Source: Sabulibacter ruber (GTDB lineage: Bacteria; Bacteroidota; Bacteroidia; Cytophagales; Hymenobacteraceae). From it: 64,000 nucleotides of DNA. Positions 49,896 to 60,139 of this stretch are shown piece by piece. Numbering within the stretch: position 1 is the stretch's first letter; every line of letters starts with the position of its first letter. Where the stretch lies: contig NZ_JAFFID010000002.1 of assembly GCF_017355955.1 (NCBI RefSeq), forward strand, positions 992,001 to 1,056,000. The letters are read 5' to 3'. A program made the translations under genes and the position numbers. The notes under the pieces were generated by a model, which saw only the letters and a list, made by a program, of their open reading frames with translations, made no database searches and had not been told where the DNA came from.

Positions 49896-50315
49896 ATGAA
49901 TCAGAAACCTTCAAACGCGTTTGTTGCGGCCGCTTGGGCTACTTTACTCACTGGTGTAACCGCATACATCATAGGGCTGTGGAATGCCGAAATGTTGCTG
50001 AACGAAAAAGGCTATTTTTTCACCATCCTGATGTACGGTTTGTTCTCGGCCATCTCCCTCCAGAAAAGCGTGCGCGACCAATTGGACGGCATACCTGTTA
50101 CCAGTATCTATTATGGGCTCAGTTGGTTTTCTACCATTCTGGCGGTGGTGCTGCTAACAGTGGGGCTTTGGAACGCCAGTTTACTTCTTAGCGAAAAAGG
50201 TTTTTATGCAATGTCATTCTTACTAAGCCTTTTTGCTGCTATCACGGTTCAGAAAAACACCAGAGACAGCTTAGGGAAAGAAGCGCCTGCTAAGAACAAT
50301 GCTGAGGTTTATTAA
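49896..50315 (+). CDS. yiaA: YiaA/YiaB-family inner membrane protein
   Basis: 139 residues made of two repeated YiaAB modules. Each has two hydrophobic helices with the shared pattern: [30 protein letters not shown] then [15 protein letters not shown]; and [30 protein letters not shown] then [14 protein letters not shown]. The GLWNAxxLLxEKG and QKxxRD motifs define the family. The function is not established. It is downstream of the Crp/Fnr gene and a candidate operator, so expression is probably controlled by that regulator. Confidence 0.9.
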   Translation: MNQKPSNAFVAAAWATLLTGVTAYIIGLWNAEMLLNEKGYFFTILMYGLFSAISLQKSVRDQLDGIPVTSIYYGLSWFSTILAVVLLTVGLWNASLLLSEKGFYAMSFLLSLFAAITVQKNTRDSLGKEAPAKNNAEVY

Positions 50316-50630
50316 CAGTATGGCAGGGTTTGCCTCAAGAGGAAAGCAGAAAAGGCAAGCCAACCAAGTAAACTCCCTATAAGTGGTCACTACCCATCCA
50401 CTGTTTTCCTTTCTCCCATCTCTGCTAACGCCCTTTCATCACTTTGCCAACTTGATACCGTTTTAGGGGTATTTTCTGAAAAATTCCTTCTTTTCAGGAG
50501 CAAAGACATTAACCAAACAGCTGTTTGGTTGAATAATTACTAACAAAAAACTTAAAAGTTTGTCAATATTACTTTGTTTTTAAATGAATACTACGATATT
50601 TGTTAATCATAACTTTAAAATTCAAGTATC
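50316..50630. other. 315-bp intergenic region upstream of asnB
   Basis: Includes a degenerate TTTT-AAAA hairpin (about 50459-50486) and an AT-rich promoter region. No gene seen and no strong terminator for yiaA. Confidence 0.5.
50573..50602 (+). promoter_or_regulatory. Putative asnB promoter
   Basis: TTTG at 50573-50576 and GATATTTG at 50595-50602 (one mismatch to TAnnTTTG), 18 bp apart. The -7 box ends 28 bp before the GTG start. Confidence 0.4.
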
Positions 50631-52325
50631 GTGTGTGGAATTGTTTGTGCTTTTGATCTAAAGGAAACTTCTGAAGCGTTACGACCTCAGATTTTGGAAA
50701 TGGCGAAATGCATTCGCCACCGTGGGCCAGACTGGAGCGGAATCTTCAGTAACGAGAAAGCCATTTTAGCGCATGAGCGCCTGGCTATTGTAGATCCTAC
50801 CTCGGGCAAGCAGCCATTGTTTAGCCAAGACGGTAAACTGGTGCTCGCGGCAAACGGAGAAATTTATAACCACCTGGAGCTGCGCGCCAATCTCAATATA
50901 GAATATAACTTCCTGACCAAGTCAGACTGCGAGGTAATCCTGGCGCTGTACAGAGAGAAAGGCACCCGGTTCCTGGACGACCTGAACGGCATCTTTGGGT
51001 TTGCCATCTATGATATAGAAAACAATGAGTACCTCATTGCCCGTGACCACATGGGCATTATTCCGCTGTACATAGGCTGGGACCAAAGCGGTACATTCTA
51101 TGTGGCCTCTGAATTGAAGGCGTTAGAAGGAAAATGCGCCAAAATTGAATTGTTCCCGCCGGGCCATTACCTGTCCAGCAAAGAAGAAGGTTTCCAGCGG
51201 TGGTATTCCCGCGACTGGACGGAGTATGAAAACGTGGCCCAAAACGAAACCGATATCCAGGCCCTGAGAGAAGCGCTGGAGGCCGCGGTGCACCGTCAGT
51301 TAATGAGCGACGTGCCGTATGGCGTATTGCTATCGGGTGGGTTAGACTCCTCTATCACCTCGGCCATTGCCAAAAAGTATGCCGATAAGCGCATTGAAAG
51401 CAATGACAAAGAAGCTGCCTGGTGGCCGCAACTGCATTCGTTCGCCATCGGGTTGGAAGGCTCGCCAGACTTAGCCGCCGCCCAGAAAGTAGCCGACCAT
51501 TTAGGCACCGTGCACCATGAGATAAAGTTTACTATCCAGGAGGGGATAGACGCCATCAAAGATGTGATTTACCACCTGGAGACGTATGATGTAACCACCG
51601 TACGGGCTTCTACTCCTATGTACCTGATGGCCCGCGCCATCAAAGCCATGGGCATTAAAATGGTGCTCTCAGGCGAAGGCTCAGACGAGATTTTTGGTGG
51701 TTACCTGTACTTCCACAAAGCGCCAAACGCCCGGGAATTCCACGAGGAAACCGTCCGGAAGTTAGACAAACTGCACATGTATGACTGCCTGCGTGCAAAC
51801 AAATCTCTCTGCGCCTGGGGCATTGAAGGACGTGTGCCGTTCCTGGACAAAGAGTTCATGGACGTAGCCATGCGCATCAACCCTAAAGACAAGATGATTA
51901 ACGGCGAGCGCATGGAGAAATGGGTGCTGCGGAAAGCCTTTGAAGACTACCTGCCAGCCAGCGTGGCCTGGCGCCAGAAAGAGCAGTTCTCAGACGGGGT
52001 AGGCTATAACTGGATTGATACCCTGAAAGAAATGGTGAACAGAAAAGTGACCGATGAGCAACTAGCCAACGCCAGCACCCGGTTCCCCATCCAGCCGCCT
52101 TCAAGCAAGGAAGAGTACTACTACCGTTCCATCTTTGAGCAACATTTCCCCAGCGATGCCGCCGCCCTCTCGGTGCCTTCGGTGCCATCCGTAGCGTGCA
52201 GCACGCCTATTGCGCTGGAGTGGGATGCCTCTTTCAAGAACCTGAACGACCCATCGGGCAGAGCCGTGGCCAACGTGCACGCCGATGCGTATAAAAAAGA
52301 CCTGGTTACGGAGACAGCTAATTAA
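50631..52325 (+). CDS. asnB: Asparagine synthase (glutamine-hydrolysing)
   Basis: 564 residues. Translation starts at a GTG followed directly by a TGT, giving MCGIVCAF; removal of Met exposes the class II amidotransferase Cys nucleophile, which fixes this start. Glutaminase motifs: IRHRGPDWSG, ERLAIVD, AANGEIYNH. The synthetase domain carries the PP-loop LLSGGLDSSI (about residue 235), VLSGEGSDEIFGGY and the C-terminal VPFLDKEFMDVAM and WRQKEQFSDGVGY. Length and sequence follow the E. coli AsnB type. It makes Asn from Asp, Gln and ATP. Single gene, terminator at 52338-52385. Confidence 0.97.
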   Translation: MCGIVCAFDLKETSEALRPQILEMAKCIRHRGPDWSGIFSNEKAILAHERLAIVDPTSGKQPLFSQDGKLVLAANGEIYNHLELRANLNIEYNFLTKSDCEVILALYREKGTRFLDDLNGIFGFAIYDIENNEYLIARDHMGIIPLYIGWDQSGTFYVASELKALEGKCAKIELFPPGHYLSSKEEGFQRWYSRDWTEYENVAQNETDIQALREALEAAVHRQLMSDVPYGVLLSGGLDSSITSAIAKKYADKRIESNDKEAAWWPQLHSFAIGLEGSPDLAAAQKVADHLGTVHHEIKFTIQEGIDAIKDVIYHLETYDVTTVRASTPMYLMARAIKAMGIKMVLSGEGSDEIFGGYLYFHKAPNAREFHEETVRKLDKLHMYDCLRANKSLCAWGIEGRVPFLDKEFMDVAMRINPKDKMINGERMEKWVLRKAFEDYLPASVAWRQKEQFSDGVGYNWIDTLKEMVNRKVTDEQLANASTRFPIQPPSSKEEYYYRSIFEQHFPSDAAALSVPSVPSVACSTPIALEWDASFKNLNDPSGRAVANVHADAYKKDLVTETAN

Positions 52326-52337
52326 ATTTACGTCTTA

Positions 52338-52385
52338 CAACAACAGAGCCCTGTCTGCTTAAAAGCGGGCAGGGCTCTGTTGTTT
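52338..52385. terminator. asnB terminator
   Basis: AACAACAGAGCCCTG paired with CAGGGCTCTGTTGTT, plus tCtGC/GCgGg near the TTAAAA loop, then TTT. It lies 13 bp after the asnB stop. Confidence 0.9.
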
Positions 52386-52474
52386 ATGGGCTGATTTTCT
52401 GAAATCCTGGAAAAAGGACGCAGCGCAAAAACAGGATACTGGTAGTGGATAAGTAGGGAAGTGGCAATAAATAA

Positions 52475-52522
52475 GCTCCCGTTTTAAGGCAGTTTTCTTT
52501 AAAACAGCCTTGAAACGGGAGC
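52475..52522. repeat. Intergenic hairpin between convergent asnB and tamL
   Basis: GCTCCCGTTT (52475-52484) pairs with AAACGGGAGC (52513-52522); AAGGC pairs with GCCTT; GTTTT pairs with AAAAC; apex cttt. One A-A mismatch and one T-G pair. It lies 19 bp beyond the tamL stop. A shorter relative, GATTT-tctg-AAATC, is at about 52392-52405. Confidence 0.85.
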
Positions 52523-52540
52523 AATAGGTAACTAAGTTTT

Positions 52541-54889
52541 TTAGAATGGATAGCCGATGGCCAGGTTCAGCACGCCCGTCCCGAAGAGTCCCGAGGCGGG
52601 CCGGCCTCCGTTAGGGTAGGTAGGGTCACGCAGCGGATACGCCAAATCTACCCGTATCACAAAGAACTGCACATCTATCCTAACCCCCGCACCGGCACCA
52701 ATGGCCAGTTGGCTCATAAAGTTGCCGCTGAACTTTCCGCCCGGTCTGGTGGGGTCTTCGTTCACGAGCCAGATATTACCCGCATCCACAAACACAGCCC
52801 CCTTCAGGTAAGGATCTAAAAGCGGGAACCGGAACTCCGCGTTACCTTCCAGGCGGATGTCACCGGTCTGGTCAAAGTACGTGAAGCTCTGCGAAACCGG
52901 GTCGCCCACGTTTACCAACCTGGTGGGGTCATAAGAGCCCGGGCCAATGCTGCGGGCCGGGAACGCCCTGATACTGTTGGGTCCGCCTATGCCGTACTGT
53001 TTAATGTAGGGTAACACATTAGAGTTTCCGTAAGGCAAACCGTACCCGCCTAGCAGGCGAGTAGCCAGTACCAGTTTATCGGTGATGTTGAAGTAATACC
53101 GGGTTTCCAGATCGAACTTAACGTACTGAGACAACGCTTGCCCTCTGAAACGGTTAGGGTTCGCTGGATCGGCGGGCCGCTGATTCTTCACCCGGTAGAA
53201 CAAGCCCCATAACCCACCAGATGCGTCAAAACCCGGGCTGATGTAGAACTGGTGCTTGCGCCCTTCCAGGCCTTGCGTGTTGTAGACAAACCGGTAGTTC
53301 CCGCCAATGATCAGCTGCTGGTCAAAGGACCTGGCTAGGAACGGACGGGCTGCCAACTCTGCCTCAAAAGCTGGAGTGGTATTCAACAAGCGGGCGTATT
53401 GTACCTGCACCGGGTTAATGGAGATCTCAGTGGTAGACCGTTGCCGCCAGGAGTACCCATATTCAAAGTTGAAGGAGTTTTGGTGGAAGTACTGCTGCCG
53501 GTTAATGAACCGGAAACCCAACCTGAAACGGGTTCTGGGCTGGTACATACTGGTGGAGATGCGGATGTCAAACGGCGAGATAATGCGGGGCACGTGCATC
53601 TCGGCATCGGCACCTACTTCAAAAGAGGAAAGACCAGTGCGGGCCGAATCACCACTGATCTGCGATTCAAAAGAACCCACCAGGTTTATGAGTAACAGCT
53701 CCGCCCCGCGCAACGCGTTCCGGTTCCGGAAACTGACGGTGACCCCAGGGCCTGCGTAGCCATTAGATTTCTGTACCGTCTGTATCTCTGCCCGTAGTGA
53801 TTTCTTTTTAGCCTGCGTGAGCAAGATATCGGCGTTCAGGCGGCCGTCTCGCCCGGCAGAGTCAAGCGGCGTGAACCGGACCTCGGCAAACTTGAAGGTG
53901 CCCAGATCCATGAGACGGTTAATGGTCTGCAGGTGCCGTTTGCGACTGTACAGGTCATTGTTTTCAATGAACACCGCGTTCAGGATAGTGCGGGCTTTAA
54001 AGGTTTTCTCGTCTGGGTAATAGAGGTAATCGCGGTAGTGCACCGGCGGACCCACGTCGCCCAGGGTATCACCCAAAGAGAAGTCACTGAAGATTCTTAC
54101 CTGTTGGTACCGGTACGGAATCAGCGTTTTAGTGGGAGCGGTATCTTTTATGCGCAAAAAGATGTTGACCTTGTTGTTCAGGGTGCTGTCTACGTGGTAA
54201 ATGAGGTAGTCTTCGTCAAAGAAGAAAAAGCCCTTTTCTTTTAAGGCATCATTAATACGCAGCCGTTCCGCAATCAAGGTCTCCAGGTTATAAGGGTCGT
54301 TCACCTTCAGCAGGGTCTGCGGCTCGGTCTCCCTGATGGCCAAAGCCAGGCTGTCATTTCCTTGCGGGAACTGAATCTGCTGGATGGTGTACTGCTTGTT
54401 CACGGTGGCCGTGTAGTGCACCTTGGCCATTTTGCGTTTGCTGGTGCTGTCAATGCGGTGCTCCAGGGTTGGCGCAAAGTAGCCGTTGTTGTACAAGCGG
54501 TTGATCATCTGGCCCTGCACCCGCTCTGGGTGGGCTTCACTCAGCAGCACGGGCGGTTCCCCCAACCGGGTTTTGATCCAGTTGGCTATCCCTTTACGCT
54601 CACGGTTTCCGCCCATAGCGTTGTAGATCCAGAGTTTAGGCCGCATGCCCAGAAAAGAGATATTGGGTTGCGGTCTTATAGCGGCTCCCAGTTCAGTTTC
54701 CAGGGCTTTGGTGTCTGTGTCTGGGTTAGGGGAGTTGACCTTGATATCGCCGCCGATGTAGAGGTAGTCGCCCTGGGGAACGCTTTTGGTGCTGCTGCAA
54801 CCAGCCAGAAAGGCCAGCAACAATACCAAAGGCATGCTGAAGGGAAGAGAGGAACGGAGGTACTTCACAGGTTTGTAAGGCGATATCAT
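52541..54889 (-). CDS. tamL: TamL, lipoprotein form of the TamA/BamA-family outer membrane protein
   Basis: 782 residues. Lipobox LAFLAGCSS (lipid Cys31), POTRA-like modules (about 35-400; for example VQGQMINRLYNNGYFAPTLE and NALKEKGF-like NDALKEKGFFFFDEDY), then a C-terminal Omp85 16-strand barrel ending in LFGTGVLNLAIGYPF with the VRIDVQFFVIRVDLAYPLRD segment typical of the family. Bacteroidota TamA homologues are lipoproteins, named TamL. It probably works with TamB to insert or transport material at the outer membrane. Its ATG overlaps the TamB stop as ATGA (54886-54889), indicating translational coupling. Confidence 0.9.
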   Translation of the reverse strand: MISPYKPVKYLRSSLPFSMPLVLLLAFLAGCSSTKSVPQGDYLYIGGDIKVNSPNPDTDTKALETELGAAIRPQPNISFLGMRPKLWIYNAMGGNRERKGIANWIKTRLGEPPVLLSEAHPERVQGQMINRLYNNGYFAPTLEHRIDSTSKRKMAKVHYTATVNKQYTIQQIQFPQGNDSLALAIRETEPQTLLKVNDPYNLETLIAERLRINDALKEKGFFFFDEDYLIYHVDSTLNNKVNIFLRIKDTAPTKTLIPYRYQQVRIFSDFSLGDTLGDVGPPVHYRDYLYYPDEKTFKARTILNAVFIENNDLYSRKRHLQTINRLMDLGTFKFAEVRFTPLDSAGRDGRLNADILLTQAKKKSLRAEIQTVQKSNGYAGPGVTVSFRNRNALRGAELLLINLVGSFESQISGDSARTGLSSFEVGADAEMHVPRIISPFDIRISTSMYQPRTRFRLGFRFINRQQYFHQNSFNFEYGYSWRQRSTTEISINPVQVQYARLLNTTPAFEAELAARPFLARSFDQQLIIGGNYRFVYNTQGLEGRKHQFYISPGFDASGGLWGLFYRVKNQRPADPANPNRFRGQALSQYVKFDLETRYYFNITDKLVLATRLLGGYGLPYGNSNVLPYIKQYGIGGPNSIRAFPARSIGPGSYDPTRLVNVGDPVSQSFTYFDQTGDIRLEGNAEFRFPLLDPYLKGAVFVDAGNIWLVNEDPTRPGGKFSGNFMSQLAIGAGAGVRIDVQFFVIRVDLAYPLRDPTYPNGGRPASGLFGTGVLNLAIGYPF

Positions 54890-57800
54890 TCTTTTGCTTT
54901 ACCAGTATTTTTAAAGAGTTCAGCGAGACTGTCATACTCGCGCACGAAAATGAGGGAGAGCCCGGTACGTTGCAGCTGTCCGTCCAGGAAGCCTTCATAC
55001 GCATTCTGCCTGAAGGCCCGCAGCCGGAGCCTGCCGTCCTGGGTAATGGAATATTCTACCAGTACATCACCCGCAAAACCGCTGGTGTTATTGCCCAGGT
55101 TCTGCTCACTACCCTCTAAGCCTATGTCTGCCCCAAAACGTACTGTTAAGCGGTCATTGAGCAGTTGGCGTTGCAGAGCCACGTTCAGGTCTGTACGGTT
55201 CTGGGCTTCGCCGGAAGAATAGTCTTCATAGGTGTTCAGGCCCAGTTCCAGGCCCAGGCCGCCCAGGTACCTGCCGGTGAGCGCATTGAGTTGGTCTGAG
55301 AGTACTTTGCTGGCACTACCGCGCAAGGCACTGTTAATACCGCCACCCCCTGAAGATGCCAGCGGATCCTGCGCCATGAACCGGCCCAGCACCAGCAGCG
55401 AGAAGACTTGTTTGGTGCGTTCAGATTCCTGCGTTGGTTGGCTTAATTGTTCCAGACGGGCATCCACTTCTTCCACAATGCCGCCCCTGGCTTTCTCGTC
55501 CAGCTCAATGTTGAAGGAAATGGCAGGTCTCATGAGTTCACCTTTCATGTTCAGGCGCACATCAAACGGAAGTTTCTGGCGGTACTGCCCTGCTGTTGCT
55601 GCGTCTAACCCGGCAGTCTGGCTCTGTATCAACTCCAGCGGAGCTGCCTCCACGTTGTAAATAGCGGTAATGTTGGCGTCTGCATTGTAAGGGTCGCCGG
55701 TCCAGGCAATGTAGCTTTCCGGGTCAAAGGTGAATTCACGTTTCACCAGCTCGTACAGATTCATGGCGTAACGGCCCTCCGTTACATCAAAGCGGCCAGA
55801 CAAGGTGATGTTCTCGGTTACGTCATAGCCCACGTTCAGGCTGGCTTCTCCTCTAATGGTAAGATTATCGCCAGTCTCAGGGTCTACAATCACCGAAATA
55901 GGAGTCTCATCTGTCAGGTTCAGGGTCATGGTCATTTCAATACCCTGTACTTCAGCCTCGGTGGTGTCTATGTCCTTTTTCCGGTTAAGGAACCGGCTGC
56001 TGTCTGGGTTGATGAAGACCACAATGCCCTCGCGGTTCACGGTGGTTTCTTCCTGCGGCACCACATACGTGAAATTGGAGTTAGGCGCCACGGTTACGGT
56101 GGTGTTGATGACAGGCACGTTCAGGTCACCGGTTATGCGGGTGTCGCTGTCCAGGAGCACCCGGCCGTAATACAGCGGGTTATCCTGGGCGGTGCTGTTC
56201 ATGACCATGAAGTCATCTGTGGTGGCGCGCAGATCAAACTGGTATTCTGTGAAGTTGGAGGTCAGAATGGCTCCGTTCACAGTAGCCCGGTTGTTCAGAG
56301 AGTCCAGCATCACAAAGTCATTGAACTGGATGCCCTGGTTGTTGATGCTGATGTGCTCCTCAGGTACCCGGAAGGTGGAGTTGAGCATAGCCACGTTGAA
56401 GGTGGCATCTCTGAACTGCAGATCACCTACTATATCTGGATCATTCACAGTACCCCGGATGGCTACCGTGCCCAGCAGATTACCTCCCATGTTTTTAACC
56501 ATGCCCGCGGTGAAGGGTTGGATACTGGCCAGGTTCAGTTGGCCTAAGTCTACATCAAAGGACATTGGCTGCCCTTCGGTGGTGAGGTAATACCCGTCCA
56601 TGGTCACGTTATTGCCGTAGCCGGTGAGACGGGCGGTCATGTTGTACCGGTTAGGGCTTGGGTTATTGGCCAGCAAGGTGAGATCACCCACCGGGAAAGT
56701 CTGGTACTCCAGGCCCGTGAGGCGCATGTCTGCCGTAAAGCTCATGTTGCCGGTAATATCGTTCACCGTGGCCTGACCGTTCAGGATACCTCCTACCAAG
56801 CTGTCCTGGTCCATAAAGGCGCGGGCCAGGTACCCAATGTCCAGATCAGTGATGTTGACATTGAGCGGTGAGTTAGGATTCTGCGGATTCTGGCTTTGCA
56901 AGGCCAGAGACATAGGCCCGTTAGACAAACGCAGGGCATCGGCCACTACTGCCCCGGAGGTAGTATAGTAGCGCACGTAGTTGTTGTCTGAGACATTCCA
57001 TTTATCGCGGTTTATCAGCAAATCAGGGTCAAAACGCACTTCCAGCGCATTGTTCAACTGCTGCAATCGAACCCCCAACGAGGTCTGGTCTTCGCCGGCT
57101 TCGTTCTGAATGGCGGCCCGTGTGGCTACAATGTTGTCCTGCACGTTGCCTGCCAGAACAATGTTCTCAATCTTCAAGGTGTCCTGGCGCACCCGTTCGG
57201 CCCGTACGGCATAGTTCAGCTGTTCTGGGTTAGAGTTCATTTCCAGCACCAGCGAGTCAAGCCGGGTAGTGGTATAGCGCAGCCGCGGCACGTTGGCAAC
57301 CACCTGCAGGTTGGCGGTCTGGCTGTTGTAGCCCCCGTACAGCGTGTCTAACCGGATACGGGTAAGCCCGGGAACGAACGCCTGGAACACACGCGGCTTG
57401 TGCAGCGCCATGGCAAACGTGAATTGACGCGGCGAGGTGCTTGGCTTGTAAGGGCCGCTTCCCAGGTCATAGTACCGGCTGATGTGGTTCATGAGTTCAG
57501 GCCCAATATCACCCAACCCGATGTTGCCGTTCAGGTTAGCCGTGATCACGTCTGACAGCACTCGTACTTCGGTTCTGCGGGGTTGCTGCACCAGGTAAAC
57601 CGCTAGGGAGTCAAAACGGAGCGGACGGTTGTTGCTGGTGAGGGCCGTGTTGCGGGCAATGATAGAGCCGTTCAGGCTGTTGGCATCGGCCCCGCGCAGA
57701 TCAGCTACAATATCGCCGCGCAGGCGCAGGTCTTCTGAGTACAGCTTAAGCGCCTGGAAGTCTACCGCTCTCAGGTTGGCGTTCATGGCAATGGCCGGTT

Positions 57801-59904
57801 GGGTGCCCCGTAAATTCACGGTTCCGTTCAGGGCGAAGTTGAGGTTGGGGTCCCGGTTGCTGTTGGCTTTGATGACGTAACGGTTACGGTTGGCATCCAC
57901 GTCAAACCCGATGTTGTGGTAGTTGTAGCCGCCGTACTCAAAGCTCTGCACGGTACCGTCTATGCTGGCCACCATGGTCTCAGGGGTAAGCCCGGTGCCA
58001 TTGATGTTTGCCCCTAACGTTGCCCGGCCCAGTGCCGGATTCTGCATCAGTTTTCCTAAATCAAAGCGTAACAGGCGCACATTGCCCTGAATACGCTCCT
58101 GACCCGGTGCCCGGCCGGGTGTCATGTCTATCCGGGCCACGGCGTTCCCGAAGGTGGTGCGCACGGTGGCATCTACGTCAAAGGCGGTCATGGTGCCGCT
58201 AAAGGATCCTTCCACATCCATGGATGGCGGCAAGGTGATGTTGGCCGGCAGCGTGCCCGCAGGCAACAGGGACTTCACATCTGCAGCGGTGGTATGGAAC
58301 CGGTTGATCTGGATGTTGGCGGCCAGGTTGTCTGGGTTAGGCAAACCCCGGATACGGCCGTTCAGGGCCAGTTCTGTGTTGCGCCAGCCGCTCACGCGCA
58401 CGTTGCTCAGCAGCAGGTTGTCCATGCGGCCGTTTACCACGCCACTCAGCCGCACAGTCTGGTTCAGATTGCCCGCCAACGGAGGCTGGTTCACCAAGGC
58501 CGGTTGCAGTAAAGCAATGTCCCGGAACCCGATGTAGGTGTTCTGCAGATCGGCGGAAAGTGTGAGTTTGCTCAGGTCATCGGCGGCTGTTTCCAGAGAA
58601 GGATAGCCCACTTTAATACGGCGGGCGATGCGGCTGTTACCGGTTTCCAGCACCAGGTCAGAAAGCTCGGTCTCAACGGAATCAAACAGAATGCCAGCGG
58701 TGAACTGCCGTACCTCAAAGCCGCTTTTCTCCTGGAACGTGAGCTGCTCCAGTTTGGCCGTGGTGCGGTTGGTGCTGTAAAAAAGATCGTTTAATTGAAT
58801 GTTCAGGTTACGGACCATGAGGTGGTTATAATCCATACCTCGGGCTTGCTTGGGAGCATCGTAGTTGTCAAAGGCGGCGTCTACTTCGGTTACGTTCAGC
58901 CTGTCCAGGGTAAAGACCCAGTTCACAGGCTCGCCGGTGGCTTTGGAAACGGCTTCTTCAATGGCTTCCACGGCCTCGGCGGGGTTCACTACGCGGTACT
59001 CGGCGGGCATCTCGGCGTTCTGGGCGTAGGCCAGAGTACTGTTGTGCAGTTCCAGGTTACGCAGGTCAATGCGCGAGTTGATGAGGTCAATGTTCTCGGA
59101 GGCCATCCGGGCCTGGCCCAGGTTCACGTCAATGTACTGTTTGGCCACGCCGTTGCGGTATTTCAGCTTGACCCGGTCCAGAGCCACGGTCTTCAAACCG
59201 AACTGCATGGTCATCGGCTCCTGCTCGCCTTCGGGCGGAACCTTGGTCTGCACCATGTCTACATAGGTGTCGCGCAGGGCGATGTCTCCAATGCGGTAGA
59301 TTTCCTTGGTGAGGTCCAGTTCATCCATCTTCACGTTGAGGTTGCCCACGCGGGTGCGCACGTTCTGGCCGTTTACCTCATCGCGGTAGGTGAGAAAGAT
59401 GTTCTTGAGGTCAATGGTGCCTATGTCATAGGTGAACCCGGCACTGGTGGTATCTGTGACGGTGGTGGTATCTGCGGGTGAGGCGAAGGCCTCCAGGATA
59501 AAATCAAAGTTGGCGGTGCTGTCGGGCAGGGTGCGGTAGAGGTGGGCAGTGGCGTTCTCCAGTTCCAGGGACTTCAAGGCAACCTTTGACTTCAGGATTC
59601 CCAGAATGTCCAGGTTCACGGCCAGCCGTTGCGAGTACCAGAGCGTGTCGCCTTTCTGGTCTTCCAGGTACACGCCTTCCAGCAGAATGTCTTTCCGGAA
59701 ATCGCTGCGGAACTTGCCAATCTGCACCTCGGTGCCCAGCTTGTTCTGCAGGTAGTTCTCGGCCTTGCTGGCGGCAAAATCCTGCACTTTGGGGATCTGC
59801 AGAGCCACCAACAGAAGCACTACCAGTACCAACACTATGCCTATAATCCATAGCAGTACGGCCAGTGTCTTTAGCGTATATTTCTTTATAGTATGCGTAG
59901 ACAA
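54886..59904 (-). CDS. tamB: TamB, translocation and assembly module inner-membrane protein
   Basis: 1672 residues. One N-terminal transmembrane anchor (LKTLAVLLWIIGIVLVLVVL), an AsmA-like start (VQDFAASKAENYLQNKLGTE, KDILLEGVYLEDQKGDTLWY), a very long beta-rich repeat region consistent with the hydrophobic-groove bridge of TamB/AsmA proteins, and a C-terminal DUF490/TamB domain (YDVTENITLSGRFDVTEGRY, VLGRFMAQDPLASSGGGGIN, LTGRYLGGLGLELGLNTYED). Known role: spans the periplasm, partner of TamA/TamL, linked to lipid and outer-membrane protein transport. Two-gene operon with tamL. Confidence 0.93.
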   Translation of the reverse strand: MSTHTIKKYTLKTLAVLLWIIGIVLVLVVLLLVALQIPKVQDFAASKAENYLQNKLGTEVQIGKFRSDFRKDILLEGVYLEDQKGDTLWYSQRLAVNLDILGILKSKVALKSLELENATAHLYRTLPDSTANFDFILEAFASPADTTTVTDTTSAGFTYDIGTIDLKNIFLTYRDEVNGQNVRTRVGNLNVKMDELDLTKEIYRIGDIALRDTYVDMVQTKVPPEGEQEPMTMQFGLKTVALDRVKLKYRNGVAKQYIDVNLGQARMASENIDLINSRIDLRNLELHNSTLAYAQNAEMPAEYRVVNPAEAVEAIEEAVSKATGEPVNWVFTLDRLNVTEVDAAFDNYDAPKQARGMDYNHLMVRNLNIQLNDLFYSTNRTTAKLEQLTFQEKSGFEVRQFTAGILFDSVETELSDLVLETGNSRIARRIKVGYPSLETAADDLSKLTLSADLQNTYIGFRDIALLQPALVNQPPLAGNLNQTVRLSGVVNGRMDNLLLSNVRVSGWRNTELALNGRIRGLPNPDNLAANIQINRFHTTAADVKSLLPAGTLPANITLPPSMDVEGSFSGTMTAFDVDATVRTTFGNAVARIDMTPGRAPGQERIQGNVRLLRFDLGKLMQNPALGRATLGANINGTGLTPETMVASIDGTVQSFEYGGYNYHNIGFDVDANRNRYVIKANSNRDPNLNFALNGTVNLRGTQPAIAMNANLRAVDFQALKLYSEDLRLRGDIVADLRGADANSLNGSIIARNTALTSNNRPLRFDSLAVYLVQQPRRTEVRVLSDVITANLNGNIGLGDIGPELMNHISRYYDLGSGPYKPSTSPRQFTFAMALHKPRVFQAFVPGLTRIRLDTLYGGYNSQTANLQVVANVPRLRYTTTRLDSLVLEMNSNPEQLNYAVRAERVRQDTLKIENIVLAGNVQDNIVATRAAIQNEAGEDQTSLGVRLQQLNNALEVRFDPDLLINRDKWNVSDNNYVRYYTTSGAVVADALRLSNGPMSLALQSQNPQNPNSPLNVNITDLDIGYLARAFMDQDSLVGGILNGQATVNDITGNMSFTADMRLTGLEYQTFPVGDLTLLANNPSPNRYNMTARLTGYGNNVTMDGYYLTTEGQPMSFDVDLGQLNLASIQPFTAGMVKNMGGNLLGTVAIRGTVNDPDIVGDLQFRDATFNVAMLNSTFRVPEEHISINNQGIQFNDFVMLDSLNNRATVNGAILTSNFTEYQFDLRATTDDFMVMNSTAQDNPLYYGRVLLDSDTRITGDLNVPVINTTVTVAPNSNFTYVVPQEETTVNREGIVVFINPDSSRFLNRKKDIDTTEAEVQGIEMTMTLNLTDETPISVIVDPETGDNLTIRGEASLNVGYDVTENITLSGRFDVTEGRYAMNLYELVKREFTFDPESYIAWTGDPYNADANITAIYNVEAAPLELIQSQTAGLDAATAGQYRQKLPFDVRLNMKGELMRPAISFNIELDEKARGGIVEEVDARLEQLSQPTQESERTKQVFSLLVLGRFMAQDPLASSGGGGINSALRGSASKVLSDQLNALTGRYLGGLGLELGLNTYEDYSSGEAQNRTDLNVALQRQLLNDRLTVRFGADIGLEGSEQNLGNNTSGFAGDVLVEYSITQDGRLRLRAFRQNAYEGFLDGQLQRTGLSLIFVREYDSLAELFKNTGKAKE

Positions 59905-59999
59905 AACGAAAAAGGGTAGCAGTTAATGGAGATGCTACTTGTACTCCACTTATATAGCTGTGGTTACATATTTGTATGTTAAACAATGAGTTTAGCGTA

Positions 60000-60036
60000 G
60001 TTTTTGAGCTGTTTTCATGAAAATAAGTCCAAAACA
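60000..60036. repeat. Intergenic TTTT-AAAA hairpin upstream of the ion channel gene
   Basis: GTTTTTGAGCTgTTTT, apex catg, AAAAtAAGTCCAAAAC. Outer and inner arms pair, the middle is imperfect. It lies in the 235-bp region between divergent tamB and the channel gene. Confidence 0.5.
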
Positions 60037-60139
60037 GGCGCTGCTCCCTGCGCCTGCTATTGCAGTGGTTCTGAGTTGAGCCCGGCCGGTGCCAAACCTT
60101 GCGCAGGGCTTGCGTATTCTACAAGAAAAGCACCTGTAA

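Noticed and set aside
52475..52522. Hairpin between asnB and tamL as a simple intrinsic terminator
   Set aside because: It has no downstream T tract in either direction and asnB already has its own terminator; kept as a member of the hairpin family.
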